Source: Pseudarthrobacter oxydans (GTDB lineage Bacteria; Actinomycetota; Actinomycetes; Actinomycetales; Micrococcaceae). From it: a DNA stretch of 64,000 bases. This document shows positions 8,660-17,624 of this stretch, in pieces (the first letter of the stretch is position 1; each line of letters starts with the position of its first letter). Location: the NCBI RefSeq assembly GCF_030812335.1, contig NZ_JAUSSN010000008.1:124001-188000 (forward strand), given 5' to 3'. A program made the translations under genes and the position numbers. Under the pieces are notes generated by a model. It was not told the DNA's origin, searched no databases, and saw nothing but the letters and a program-made list of their open reading frames with translations.

Positions 8660-9094
8660 CTAGATCTCACGCTCGGGGTGCTCGCCAAACTGGAAATGGC
8701 GCCCACTGACCGAGGTGGGCTGGATCTCAACGTAGAAGTCCTTCAGGGTCGGCACCCACGGCTTGAGCCCCAGGGCTTCTGCCGCTGCGATGTCGGCGGA
8801 CTGGTCGAGGACCCGGGCCGTGCCGCGCAGGACAACCGACCAGGCCTCGTCGGAGAGGATGCCGTCGGTTTCGAACAGCACTTTGGCATTGATGGTCAGC
8901 TCAGCGAGTTTGTTGCCGGGTGCGGTTCGGAGGTAGAGCTTCCGGTCGCTCACGGCGTAGTTCACCGGAAAGATATCGGGTTCGCTGCCAACGATGACCA
9001 CGAGCCTGCCGTGTTTGGTGCCCTCAATCAGCTTCCAGCTCTGATCGTCATCAAGTACGAGGATGGGGGTTTCGTCTGCATGTTCGAACATCAT
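8660..9094 (-). CDS. Pyridoxamine 5'-phosphate oxidase-like flavin-binding protein
   Basis: A 144-residue split-barrel protein of the PNPOx-like family, which binds FMN or F420. The pattern GRLVVIVGSEPDIFPVNYAV, the strand pair KLYLRT, and the closing VEIQPTSVSGRHF are typical of small actinobacterial members. The reaction cannot be assigned; relatives reduce diverse substrates or bind haem. No convincing ribosome site precedes the ATG pair at 9089-9094, so the message may be leaderless or the start slightly different. It is convergent with nothing and stands alone. The following 222 bases to 9317 hold only a promoter-sized gap. Confidence 0.82.
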   Translation of the reverse strand: MMFEHADETPILVLDDDQSWKLIEGTKHGRLVVIVGSEPDIFPVNYAVSDRKLYLRTAPGNKLAELTINAKVLFETDGILSDEAWSVVLRGTARVLDQSADIAAAEALGLKPWVPTLKDFYVEIQPTSVSGRHFQFGEHPEREI

Positions 9095-9316
9095 GGGTTC
9101 ATTGTTCTGGGCGGTGTAGAAAAACGCCAGAGGCGTGGGCGGGAAAGTCGGTGTGTGTCGGCCGGGAACGGTGCCGGGCGTGTCTATTCTGAGCGCCGGC
9201 TCGGGGCGATCCAGGGTTCCTGTGGATAACCACGGTGTCCCAAATGTGATGTCAGTTACCCTTAGAGCATTGATTGGCTTCAGGCGTCTTGATTTCTATC
9301 GGGGGAGTAGCTGACC

Positions 9317-9973
9317 ATGACATCTCGCACTTCAATTTTTGACCGCCGCAGACGCATTTTTGCCGCCGCGGTTGCCCTAAGCCTGTTGCCAGTCACAGCC
9401 TGCACCGGCGGGGGGAAAACACCAGGCGCAACGGCCGCACCTGAGTCCTCAAGCCCGACGGCGTCGCCGACACAGACGGCCACCCCCACGCCAACGGCGA
9501 GCTATAAACCGGCCGATGCCTCGGGCAAGGCCCAAAACGTGCCAATTCCCGTGCTCCCGGAAGCTGCGAAGGCGGAGACGAGGGAAGGTGCAATCGCTTT
9601 CGCGAAGCACTGGTATGAGGCTCTGAATTACGCCTATCAAACCGGAGATTTCGTGCCGTTAGATGCGGTAACGGGTGCTGGATGTCGCATGTGTGCGAAG
9701 GTTCGCCCCGGCATAGTTGAATGGAACTCGGAGGGCCGTTGGATTGCGGGAGGTCTTGTGGCGGTCAAAGGGGCCTTCACGGAATTCGTGAAGACCGCTG
9801 ACGGCCACTATCAAGTCACTACACAGCTGGAACAACCTGGCGGGTCCCTTCATCGGGCAGATTCCAGCATCGAAAAGTCCGTGGCTGCCTCGCAAGTTCT
9901 TGCCGACATAATGACCATTCGTTTCACAGACGGCGGGTGGAACGCAGTGGACGTCGATCGGCTCGGTGGATGA
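9317..9973 (+). CDS. DUF6318-type lipoprotein
   Basis: A 218-residue exported protein. A basic start (RRRR) and hydrophobic segment end in a lipobox-like VTACTGG, so the mature protein should begin at the Cys near residue 29 and be lipid-anchored. A Ser/Thr/Pro-rich tether of ~35 residues follows, then a conserved domain (AIAFAKHWYEALNYAYQTGD, later CRMCAKV) that matches the DUF6318 family common in Arthrobacter. The fold resembles NTF2/SnoaL-like proteins. The start has GGGGGAG about 10 nt upstream. Its stop overlaps the start of the next gene (ATGA at 9970-9973), so the two secreted proteins are co-translated. Function unknown. Confidence 0.82.
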   Translation: MTSRTSIFDRRRRIFAAAVALSLLPVTACTGGGKTPGATAAPESSSPTASPTQTATPTPTASYKPADASGKAQNVPIPVLPEAAKAETREGAIAFAKHWYEALNYAYQTGDFVPLDAVTGAGCRMCAKVRPGIVEWNSEGRWIAGGLVAVKGAFTEFVKTADGHYQVTTQLEQPGGSLHRADSSIEKSVAASQVLADIMTIRFTDGGWNAVDVDRLGG

Positions 9974-10896
9974 AAAGAGGCTGTGGTCTTCGTAGCTCTC
10001 TCGGGCACTCTCTAAAGGTCCTGGTAGCAGTCATTCTGATTTCGGTGTCCGGCGGAGCTCCAGCTGTCGCCGACACATCGGACGTGTTCTGGAACTCGAC
10101 TGGCGTTGGCGTTTGGCGATACGACGCGTCCACCAAAGTCTGGGTGGACGCGCCCAACGCCGTCCCTCAGAGCCCATACCAATACCGGTTCGATTACCTG
10201 TGCTTGGTGGACAATAATTCCTTCGATGTCGACTGTCTCGCCGCGGCGACAGAGTGCAGTGCCGGTGAAAACGGACGCCCCGTCAGATGGTGGTGGAAGT
10301 TGGTGGTGGCGGGACCAAACGATTGGAGCCGGATCGCCCCGGACCGCTGCGTGTATTCCGAGAAACCGGACGACGTACTGGGTAAGATCGCCGCTCAGAT
10401 TCAGACGAAGTTTCAGCAACTTCCCGTAAGCGCAGGAAACTCGGTGATGCAACCGAATCCGCACACGCTCAGAGGCGCCGAGACCAACTTCTATGTGGAG
10501 GCAGCTGAGCAATCATTCACGGTAGACATGCTCGGCCAGAGTGTCTCAATCGTTGCCAAACCCGTCCAGTACACCTGGAGTTACGGGGACGGAACCTCGC
10601 TGGGGCCGCAGACGGCGGCCGGTGGACCCCTCCCGCAGGACCGCTGGGGCGAAAAGACCTCCACCAGCCACGTCTATACCCAGACGGGCGATTTCTCGGT
10701 GGTGCTGACGACCCATTTCCAGGGAACCTACTCGGTCAATGGCGGGCCGCCGCTGCCCATCCCGGGGCAAGGGCAATTCAGTTCGCCGCCGCAGACCGTC
10801 AGCGTCTGGCGCTCCATCACCCGGAACTACGCCGACGACTGCCTCCGCAATCCGCAGGGCCAAGGCTGCCCCGGCGTCGTACCTCCTGCCCCCTAG
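9970..10896 (+). CDS. Secreted PKD-domain protein
   Basis: A 308-residue protein starting at ATG 9970, which overlaps the upstream stop. A signal peptide (basic MKRGCGLRSS, hydrophobic VLVAVILISV, cleavage near APAVADT) precedes an extracellular domain with several Cys (CLVDNN, CLAAATEC, CVYSEKP). The C-terminal half is a PKD-like fold: YTWSYGDGT, then TSHVYTQTGDFSVVLT. It ends in a Cys-containing, Pro-rich tail (CLRNPQGQGCPG). Coupling to the DUF6318 lipoprotein suggests that they act together at the cell surface. The ligand is unknown. Confidence 0.8.
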   Translation: MKRGCGLRSSLGHSLKVLVAVILISVSGGAPAVADTSDVFWNSTGVGVWRYDASTKVWVDAPNAVPQSPYQYRFDYLCLVDNNSFDVDCLAAATECSAGENGRPVRWWWKLVVAGPNDWSRIAPDRCVYSEKPDDVLGKIAAQIQTKFQQLPVSAGNSVMQPNPHTLRGAETNFYVEAAEQSFTVDMLGQSVSIVAKPVQYTWSYGDGTSLGPQTAAGGPLPQDRWGEKTSTSHVYTQTGDFSVVLTTHFQGTYSVNGGPPLPIPGQGQFSSPPQTVSVWRSITRNYADDCLRNPQGQGCPGVVPPAP

Positions 10897-10941
10897 CGTT
10901 GAGCCCGGGCGCTGCCGGCGCATGCACCGATGACACGCGAG

Positions 10942-12285
10942 CTACGCCCGCAACTCCCGGTCGAGCCGTTCCATCCGGGCACTCACCAGCTGGCAGCGGG
11001 GATCCTGGGGCCCCAGCAGTGTGGCCGCCGTGGCTGCGGCCGCAGTGTCCCAGGAGCCCATGTCGCTGCTGCACCACTGCAGCATCAACCCGGCGTCACC
11101 GCTGGCCCGGACGGAGGCGCCGACCGCTTCATTGAGCTCGTCGCGCATAAACCCGACCGCAAGATTGGTCGAACGGTTGAGGAATTTGGCCCGGTACGCC
11201 GCGAAGGCCTCGGCGACCCGGCCGTCCCGCAAATGGCCAGCCACCTGAGCGGCATCCGTAACCACCCTGACGGCCGACGAGAATCGGTAGGGGTTGGCTT
11301 CCACGACATTGCCCAGGATGCTGCGTATCCGGTGCATCTCGGTCCGGATCGCCGCAGCAGTGCCCGCGTCGCCGTGGATCTCGTAGGCCAGTTCATCGGC
11401 GCTCCAGCCCTGGGTCCGGGAGGCCAGCAGGGCCAGGATTTCGGCACGGCGCAGTGTCAGCGGGCGAGGGGCGCCGCCGTCGAGCGCCGCGGACGGCGCG
11501 TCCCCCAGCAGCCGCAGCGTCAGTAGCGACCGGACCCCGGCCTCGGAGCGCCCCGCGGCAGCAGACCCCGCAGACTGTCCGTGCTGGTGACCGGCCCCAA
11601 CCGGCGGGGTGGCGGATTTCAGCAGCTCCTCAGCCAGCCGCACGCCGCAGCGCACCAGCCGCAGGCTGTCCGGCGTGACGGATTCGAACGGGCCGGAAAC
11701 GTCCAGGACGCCGATGACTTCCCCCGACAACGGGTCGCGGATCGGGGAGGCCGTGCAGGCCCAGTCGTGGTGCGTCCGCACCAGGTGCTCGGCCGAGAAG
11801 AGTTGTGCGGGGGCGCCGGTCACCAGGGCTTCGCTGATGGCGTTGGTGCCAACGCCCGATTCGGACCAGTCGGCCCCCTCCACGAACTCCAGGGAGTCCG
11901 CGAGTTTCAATGCCTGTTTGCTGCCGACGCGCCACAGCACTTCGCCCTCGTGATCGGTCACGATCAGCAGGTGGCGCCCGGTCGCGGTCTCATCGGCCAG
12001 CAACTGGGACAGCGCCGGCATCACGGCCGCCAGCCGGTGGCCGGCACTGAGCGAGCGCGCCTCGGCGACTTCATGCCGGTGGATCGGACGGTGCTGGTCC
12101 GGATTGATGCCCAGCGCGAGGGAACGCTGCCAGGACTTGACGAGGGACGGCGACAAATGCGGGTTCGGAGTGCCGGAAACCGTGGCCTCGTGCGCCTTCC
12201 GCAGGGCGCGTGCGTACTCCGCCGGCGCAGAAAACCTCAGGTCAGAGAGCTGCGTGATGGAGCGACTCCCATGCCGCATGCTCAT
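10942..12285 (-). CDS. GAF-domain transcriptional regulator
   Basis: A 447-residue regulator. Residues about 25-75 hold the SPSLVKSWQRSLALGI motif of AcoR/MimR-type activators, and about 85-220 a GAF domain (VEGADWSESGVGTNA, then HDWACTASPIRDP). After a linker the C-terminal ~180 residues form a winged-helix/BTAD-like region (LTLRRAEILALLASRTQGWSA), not the sigma54 AAA+ and Fis parts of classical AcoR. It is divergent from the flavin monooxygenase and the butanediol-type dehydrogenase, so it probably controls them in response to a small ketone, diol or aldehyde sensed by GAF. The effector is inference. Confidence 0.86.
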   Translation of the reverse strand: MSMRHGSRSITQLSDLRFSAPAEYARALRKAHEATVSGTPNPHLSPSLVKSWQRSLALGINPDQHRPIHRHEVAEARSLSAGHRLAAVMPALSQLLADETATGRHLLIVTDHEGEVLWRVGSKQALKLADSLEFVEGADWSESGVGTNAISEALVTGAPAQLFSAEHLVRTHHDWACTASPIRDPLSGEVIGVLDVSGPFESVTPDSLRLVRCGVRLAEELLKSATPPVGAGHQHGQSAGSAAAGRSEAGVRSLLTLRLLGDAPSAALDGGAPRPLTLRRAEILALLASRTQGWSADELAYEIHGDAGTAAAIRTEMHRIRSILGNVVEANPYRFSSAVRVVTDAAQVAGHLRDGRVAEAFAAYRAKFLNRSTNLAVGFMRDELNEAVGASVRASGDAGLMLQWCSSDMGSWDTAAAATAATLLGPQDPRCQLVSARMERLDRELRA

Positions 12286-12373
12286 TGTTCCAACTCGCCC
12301 TCGAATCGTCGCACCCGGCCAGCTGCCGCCCTCCCGGCCGGCGGAGGCGCGGGCCAGGAGCTTGAGAGCCCTG

Positions 12374-12392
12374 TGTAACCCGATTGTAACCC
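12374..12392. promoter_or_regulatory. Direct repeat in divergent promoter, candidate operator
   Basis: Two copies of TGTAACCC (12374-12381 and 12385-12392) lie 11 bases apart, one helical turn, in the 198-base gap between the divergent GAF regulator and monooxygenase genes. Spacing and place suit binding of a dimeric regulator. No convincing -35/-10 pair was found. The monooxygenase start has AAAGAGGA about 6 bases before its ATG. Confidence 0.4.
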
Positions 12393-12483
12393 CCCGCGGA
12401 CTTTACTTGTGATGCGGGTCACGGCATGGACTGGACGTCATGCAACGGGACCGGCCCACAGTTAGCAACGGAAAAGAGGAAAC

Positions 12484-14274
12484 ATGCCTGAGACTCCAAA
12501 CGGCGTGGTCGGGGCGTGGCTGGCGCGGTTCGATGAGGCGCTGCGCAGCCACAACACGGACGACGCCCTCGAGCTATTCGACGACGATTCGTACTGGCGC
12601 GACTTCGTCTCCTTCACCTGGAACCTCAAGACCCTGGAGGGCAAGGAGGACATCCGGCGGATGCTGGACGCGACCCTTGACGACGTGCAGCCCAGCAACT
12701 GGACCCTGGCCGAGGACGCCACCGGGGACGCTGCCAACGCCGAGGCGTGGGTGAATTTCGAGACCGCCCAGGCCCGCGGCCACGCCCATCTGCGGCTCCG
12801 CAACGGCAAATGCTGGACCCTGCTCACCACCATGCAGGAGCTCAAGGGCTTCGAGGAAAAGAAGGGGGCCAACCGGGAGAAAGGTGTCGCCCACGAGATC
12901 ACCAAGGGCCGCAAGTCCTGGCTGGAGCTGAAGGAAGAGCAGGAAGCCCGGCTCGGCTACGAGGACCAGCCGTACACCGTCATCATCGGCGGTGGCCAGG
13001 GCGGGATCGGGCTGGGGGCACGGCTGCGCCGGCTCGGTGTGCCCACCATCATCATCGAGAAGAACGATCGCCCCGGCGACTCCTGGCGAAACCGCTACAA
13101 GTCCCTGCACCTCCACGACCCGGTCTGGTATGACCACCTGCCCTACATCAAGTTCCCGGACGACTGGCCGGTGTTCGCGGCCAAGGACAAGATCGGCGAC
13201 TGGCTGGAAAACTACACGCGGATCATGGAACTGAACTACTGGTCCAAGACCGAATGCACCAACGCCCGCTTCGACGAAACCTCGCAGGAGTGGGTCGTGG
13301 AGGTAGTGCGCGACGGCGAACCGGTCACCTTGCGCCCCCAGCAGCTCGTCTTCGCCCTGGGCGTCTCGGGGTATCCCAGCGTTCCCGCGTTCGACGGCGC
13401 CGACTCCTTCCTGGGGGAGCAGTACCACTCGTCCAAGCACCCGGGCGGCGGTGACTGGACCGGGAAGAAGGCCGTGGTCATCGGCTCCAACAACTCGGCG
13501 CACGATATCTGCGCCGATCTCTGGGAGCACGGCGCGGACGTCACCATGGTCCAGCGGTCCTCCACCCACATCGCCCGCAGCGAATCCCTCATGGACCTGG
13601 CCCTTGGCGGCCTGTATTCCGAGAAGGCGCTCGCCAACGGGGTCACCACGGAGAAGGCCGACCTGCTGTTCGCCTCGCTGCCGTACCGGATCCTGCCCGA
13701 AGCCCAGATCCCGGTGTACGCGGAGATGGCCGAGCGGGACGCCGAGTTCTACTCCCAGCTGGAGGCCGCCGGCTTCGACCTAGACTTCGGCGTGGACGGC
13801 TCCGGGCTGTTCCTCAAGTACCTGCGGCGCGGCTCCGGCTACTACATCGACGTCGGCGCCTCGCAGCTGATCATCGACGGCCGGGTCAAGCTCGCCAACG
13901 GCGAGGTCGGCAAGATCACCGGGAACGCCGTCGTGATGGCCAACGGGGCGGAGCTGGAGGCGGACGCCATCATCTACGCCACCGGCTACGGCTCCATGAA
14001 CGGCTGGCTGGCCGATCTGGTCTCACCCGAGGTCGCCGACGCCGTCGGGAAGTGCTGGGGCTTCGGCTCCGACACTCCCAAGGACCCGGGGCCGTGGGAA
14101 GGCGAACTGCGCAACATGTGGAAGCCTACCAACGTCGACAACCTCTGGATCCACGGCGGCAATCTGCACCAAAGCCGCCACTACTCCAACTATCTGGCGC
14201 TGCAGCTCAAGGCCAGGATGGAAGGGCTGCCGACGCCGGTCTTTGAGCGCCAGCCCACGCACCACACGCGCTGA
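12484..14274 (+). CDS. Flavin-containing (Baeyer-Villiger-like) monooxygenase with N-terminal SnoaL-like domain
   Basis: A 596-residue protein. Residues 1-150 form an NTF2/SnoaL-like domain. Next comes an FAD Rossmann motif (GGGQGGIGLG from residue 169), the FMO/BVMO fingerprint region FLGEQYHSSKHPG, and a second nucleotide-binding motif GSNNSAHD (from 334). It ends with the FMO-type YATGYGS. Class B flavoprotein monooxygenases use NADPH and O2 to oxygenate ketones, amines or thioethers. The fingerprint His is present, but the trailing W-P/D is not exact, so ketone specificity is not certain. Neighbours (butanediol dehydrogenase, enoate reductase, GAF regulator) favour a role in carbonyl metabolism. 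Confidence 0.88.
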   Translation: MPETPNGVVGAWLARFDEALRSHNTDDALELFDDDSYWRDFVSFTWNLKTLEGKEDIRRMLDATLDDVQPSNWTLAEDATGDAANAEAWVNFETAQARGHAHLRLRNGKCWTLLTTMQELKGFEEKKGANREKGVAHEITKGRKSWLELKEEQEARLGYEDQPYTVIIGGGQGGIGLGARLRRLGVPTIIIEKNDRPGDSWRNRYKSLHLHDPVWYDHLPYIKFPDDWPVFAAKDKIGDWLENYTRIMELNYWSKTECTNARFDETSQEWVVEVVRDGEPVTLRPQQLVFALGVSGYPSVPAFDGADSFLGEQYHSSKHPGGGDWTGKKAVVIGSNNSAHDICADLWEHGADVTMVQRSSTHIARSESLMDLALGGLYSEKALANGVTTEKADLLFASLPYRILPEAQIPVYAEMAERDAEFYSQLEAAGFDLDFGVDGSGLFLKYLRRGSGYYIDVGASQLIIDGRVKLANGEVGKITGNAVVMANGAELEADAIIYATGYGSMNGWLADLVSPEVADAVGKCWGFGSDTPKDPGPWEGELRNMWKPTNVDNLWIHGGNLHQSRHYSNYLALQLKARMEGLPTPVFERQPTHHTR

Positions 14275-14351
14275 CCCGGACGGGCCGTGACAATCACAGC
14301 CCCGGGAACCACACTGGGGGTGACGGCCTCCTTGTGAGAATCCAACGACAT

Positions 14352-14385
14352 GCCGTGGATGCGCCTGACCGGGCGCATCCACGGC
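14352..14385. terminator. Hairpin between monooxygenase and dehydrogenase genes
   Basis: Perfect 14-base arms (14352-14365 and 14372-14385) with a 6-base loop in the 133-base gap. No T run follows, so it may be an mRNA processing or stability hairpin, or a weak terminator separating expression of the two genes. Confidence 0.55.
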
Positions 14386-14407
14386 CCGTAATGCGAAGGA
14401 ATACACC

Positions 14408-15463
14408 ATGAAAGCTGCACGATTCCACGCCCGTGAGGACCTCCGGATCGAAGACGTTCCGGCGCCGGAGCTGCGCCCCGGAGCGGTGAAGATCGCCGTC
14501 GCCTGGTGCGGGATCTGCGGGACTGATCTCCACGAGTTCCTGGAGGGGCCGATCTTTACGCCGCCGCCCGGCCACCCCCACCCGATTTCACACGAGGAAG
14601 CACCGGTCACCCTGGGGCATGAATTCTCCGGCACGGTCGAGGAACTGGGGGAGGGAGTGACCGGGCTCGCCGTCGGAGACAGCGTCGTGGTGGAACCCTA
14701 TATCGTCTGCAACGAATGCGGCCCGTGCCTCAGCGGCCACTACAACCTGTGCACCAAGCTGGGCTTCATCGGCCTGGCCGGCGGCGGCGGGGGCCTGAGC
14801 GAGACGGTCGTCGTCGACACCCGGTGGGTCCACCCCGTGGGCGACATCCCGCTGGACGAAGCCGCCCTCATCGAACCCCTCGCGGTGGCCTATCACGCCG
14901 TCGGCCGGAGCGACGTCAAGGCCGGGGACGTCGCCGTCGTCGGCGGTGCGGGTCCCATTGGCCTGCTCACCGCGGCGGTCCTTAAGGGCCTGGGAGTCAC
15001 CACGATCGTCACGGAGCTGTCCGCGGCCCGGAAGGACAAGGCGGTTTCCTCGGGCGTGGCGGACCATGTGCTGGACCCGAGCTCGGATGACGTCAAGGCG
15101 CGGGTGCTGGAACTGACCGCCGGTGCGGGGGCGGATGCAGCCTTTGAATGTGCCGGCGTGAATGCCGTGCTGGACACGATGCTCGACGTCGTCAAGCCGG
15201 CCGGCGTCGTGGTCAATGTCTCGATCTGGGGACGTCCGGCCACTGTGGACATGCAGAAGGTCGTCCTGAAGGAAATCGACCTGCGCGGCACCATCGCCTA
15301 CTGCGGTGATCACGCGGCCGCGATCAAGCTCGTCCAGGAGGGAAAGGTCGACCTGAAACCGTTTATCACGGGACGGATCGGCCTGGATGACCTCGTGGAC
15401 AAGGGCTTCGACACGCTGATCCACCACAACGACACCGCGGTCAAGATCATCGTCCACCCGTAG
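14408..15463 (+). CDS. 2,3-butanediol dehydrogenase-like zinc alcohol dehydrogenase
   Basis: A 351-residue medium-chain dehydrogenase. The catalytic zinc region CGICGTDLHEF (Cys at 37) and GHEFSGTVEELGEGV are clear. A structural zinc loop carries four Cys (CNECGPCLSGHYNLC). The cofactor motif is GGAGPIGLLTA. Length and the LHEF/HPHPIS segment match the 2,3-butanediol/sorbitol branch, so it probably interconverts acetoin and butanediol or similar diols with NAD. It follows the flavin monooxygenase after a hairpin and precedes an Old Yellow Enzyme. The GAF regulator upstream is of a type often tied to acetoin or alcohol use. Confidence 0.9.
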   Translation: MKAARFHAREDLRIEDVPAPELRPGAVKIAVAWCGICGTDLHEFLEGPIFTPPPGHPHPISHEEAPVTLGHEFSGTVEELGEGVTGLAVGDSVVVEPYIVCNECGPCLSGHYNLCTKLGFIGLAGGGGGLSETVVVDTRWVHPVGDIPLDEAALIEPLAVAYHAVGRSDVKAGDVAVVGGAGPIGLLTAAVLKGLGVTTIVTELSAARKDKAVSSGVADHVLDPSSDDVKARVLELTAGAGADAAFECAGVNAVLDTMLDVVKPAGVVVNVSIWGRPATVDMQKVVLKEIDLRGTIAYCGDHAAAIKLVQEGKVDLKPFITGRIGLDDLVDKGFDTLIHHNDTAVKIIVHP

Positions 15464-15545
15464 TGATCCGGGTCTCACCCGGAATAGTTGCAGACGCTCC
15501 GCAGTTGCAGCCAGTGAACCCAATCCCTGGTGAAAGGAACTGCGC

Positions 15546-16619
15546 ATGCTGTTTTCCCCGATGACTCTCGGCGAGCTGGAACTGCCCAACCGACTTGTGA
15601 TGGCGCCGCTGACCCGCGTCCGCTCCGGCAAGGAGGGCATTCCCGGCCCGCTGGTGGTCGAGCACTACCGGCAGCGGGCATCCCTCGGCCTGATCGTCAG
15701 TGAGGGCACGTATCCCAGCCCCGCCGGCCGGGGGTTCCCGGGCCAGCCGGGCCTGGTCACCGAGGAACAGCTCAAGGGCTGGGCCGATGTCACCGCTGCC
15801 GTGCACGCCGAGGGCGGCCGCATCTTCGCCCAGGTCATGCACGCCGGGCGCGTCACGCACGAAGACACCAACGGTGGCTACCGGGTGGTGGCGCCCAGCG
15901 CCATCGCAATCGACGGCGAGACCCGCACCTACGAGGGGAAGAAGCCGTTCCCGGTTCCGCACGCCCTGACCGCCGAGGAACTGCCGGGCATCGTCCAGGA
16001 GTTCGTCACGGCGTCCCGCAATGCGATCGGTGCCGGGTTCGACGGCGTCGAGCTGCACTCTGCCAACGGGTACCTGCTGCACGAATTCCTGGCACCGTCC
16101 GCCAACCAGCGCGACGACGTCTACGGCGGCTCGCCCGCGAACCGTGCGCGCTTCGTCATTGAAGTGACCCGGGCCGTGGTGGACGCGATCGGCGCCGACC
16201 GGGTCGGCATCCGCATCTCGCCCGAGCACAACGTCCAGGGCGCCACCGAACTTGACGCGGCGGATGTCAACGAGACCTACAAGATTCTGGTGGATGCCCT
16301 GGCGCCCCTGAAGCTGGCCTACCTGAGCGTGCTGCACAAGGATCCGACCACCAGTGAGCTGGTGCAGGACCTGCGCACCCGGTTCGGCGGAACCTTCCTG
16401 CTGAACTCGGGCTTCGGCGTCATCACCACCCGCGAGGAAGCCAGGGCGCTGGTCGCGGACGGCCACGCGGACGCCGTCGTGGTCGGACGCCCGGCAATCG
16501 CCAACCCGGACCTGGTCCGCCGCTGGCGTGAAGGACTTCCGGTCAACGAGCCCGACCCGTCCACCTTCTACAGCGACGGCGCCGAGGGCTACACGGACTA
16601 CCCGGCCTACCAGAACTAG
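15546..16619 (+). CDS. Alkene reductase, Old Yellow Enzyme family
   Basis: A 357-residue FMN-dependent ene-reductase. It has PNRLVMAPLTRVRS at the N terminus and the substrate-binding pair His171/Asn174 in ELHSANGYLLHEF, followed by SANQRDDVYGGS. The FMN-binding C-terminal strand GHADAVVVGRPAIANP is also present. It reduces activated double bonds of enones, nitro-olefins or nitrate esters with NAD(P)H (NemA/XenA type). The start ATG 15546 has GAAAGGA upstream. It is the last gene of the oxidoreductase run. The composite repeat begins just 32 bases after its stop. Confidence 0.93.
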   Translation: MLFSPMTLGELELPNRLVMAPLTRVRSGKEGIPGPLVVEHYRQRASLGLIVSEGTYPSPAGRGFPGQPGLVTEEQLKGWADVTAAVHAEGGRIFAQVMHAGRVTHEDTNGGYRVVAPSAIAIDGETRTYEGKKPFPVPHALTAEELPGIVQEFVTASRNAIGAGFDGVELHSANGYLLHEFLAPSANQRDDVYGGSPANRARFVIEVTRAVVDAIGADRVGIRISPEHNVQGATELDAADVNETYKILVDALAPLKLAYLSVLHKDPTTSELVQDLRTRFGGTFLLNSGFGVITTREEARALVADGHADAVVVGRPAIANPDLVRRWREGLPVNEPDPSTFYSDGAEGYTDYPAYQN

Positions 16620-16651
16620 CACCGGCCTACGGCACCCCGGCCGCCGCCGCC

Positions 16652-16890
16652 GGACATGTCCAGCCTTGGGACACACTTCCCCCTGGACATGTCCCCCCGC
16701 CGCCACGAACAGTGGGCAGAATGCCATTCTGCCCACTGTTCGTGCTTAAGGATGGGCATGTCCCGCGGCGACGTTGGTGAATAGTGGACATGTCCGTGGC
16801 GACGTTGGTGAATAGTGGACATGTCCCGTGGCGACGTGGGTGAAGAGGGGACATGTCCCGTGGGTACGGTGCTGCCAATGGGCATGTCCC
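16652..16890. repeat. Composite palindromic repeat, copy 1
   Basis: In order: GGACATGTCC at 16652-16661 and 16685-16694; a near-perfect palindrome at 16704-16744 (20-base arms, one-base centre); then five boxes GRRCATGTCC at 16754, 16786, 16817, 16849 and 16880, spaced 31-32 bases, about three helical turns. The spacers between the third and fifth boxes are also similar. A second copy with the same geometry lies at 26103-26245. The element occupies the whole gap between the ene-reductase and the next gene, and no gene is seen in it. It is not CRISPR-like: the boxes are short palindromes and the spacers are themselves repeated. Its function is unknown. Confidence 0.85.
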
Positions 16891-16957
16891 GATATGTCGC
16901 CAATCCATTGCCAAGAATTGCGGCCGCAGGGTGACCCGTTCCTGATGTCAGTTCATT

Positions 16958-17614
16958 TCAAGGGTGCGGAATGTCCCCAAGAGTCATTATTCGCCCGTCG
17001 ATATCTACACGAATGAAGCCGTCGTCTCGTGAGGGGCCGTCATAGTTCCAACCGAAGATAATCAGTGCCTCAGCAGCCACCAAGAGAAGTCCGTCTCTCG
17101 TCTCCTCATCAGGAAATTCGTATGACTCAATTTTCCCGAGGAGTTTGGCGGTGGGGCTAACTCCAAAGCTGTCAAAGCGCCGGAGAATGTACATTTTCCC
17201 GCTTTCAGGATCTGTCAGCTGATCGCCGGTGACCTCAAAGGGAATGACCGCCTCGCCGACAGTCAGCTTGAAGGCGCCTCCGGGGCGATTGGCCAGCCCA
17301 GCGACCCTTCGCAGCCTGATCGTTCGTTCCGGGTCGCCAACATACCGGATGCCGAGGAGTGGATCCTTGGACTCGAGTTGATAAATACCAAACACTGTTC
17401 CGCGTCTCACGGAAAGTTCGCTAGGGGAGTTACACGCCGCCCTGTGATGGGCCAGGACAGGCTGCGGGACCAGCGACCCTTTAGCGCTGCTTGTGCCTGC
17501 TGTGGATTGTACTTCCGGGGCGGGAAAATACTCGTAGGCCTCGGCGGCAGCTCCTAATGTGGCCGAGAGGCTACAACGCCCCGATCCGGCCCCAAGAGCA
17601 CAGTAAAGACCCAT
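16958..17614 (-). CDS. Hypothetical protein, start uncertain
   Basis: The minus-strand frame is open for 218 codons, but the first ~68 codons look unlike protein (mixed composition, no family signal). A better start may be GTG at 17410 (150 residues) or GTG at 17395. The C-terminal part looks real: alternating strands such as FGIYQLESKDPLLGIRYVG, FKLTVGEAVIPFEV and GKMYILRRFDSFG, ending IDGRIMTLGDIPHP. No family is recognised. Base composition is lower in GC than its neighbours, and the gene sits between the composite repeat and the GntR cluster, suggesting acquired DNA. Confidence 0.5.
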   Translation of the reverse strand: MGLYCALGAGSGRCSLSATLGAAAEAYEYFPAPEVQSTAGTSSAKGSLVPQPVLAHHRAACNSPSELSVRRGTVFGIYQLESKDPLLGIRYVGDPERTIRLRRVAGLANRPGGAFKLTVGEAVIPFEVTGDQLTDPESGKMYILRRFDSFGVSPTAKLLGKIESYEFPDEETRDGLLLVAAEALIIFGWNYDGPSRDDGFIRVDIDGRIMTLGDIPHP

Positions 17615-17624
17615 GCAACGGCAG

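Noticed and set aside
16652..16890. CRISPR array
   Set aside because: The repeated unit is a 10-base palindrome and the spacers are similar to each other; no cas genes are near.
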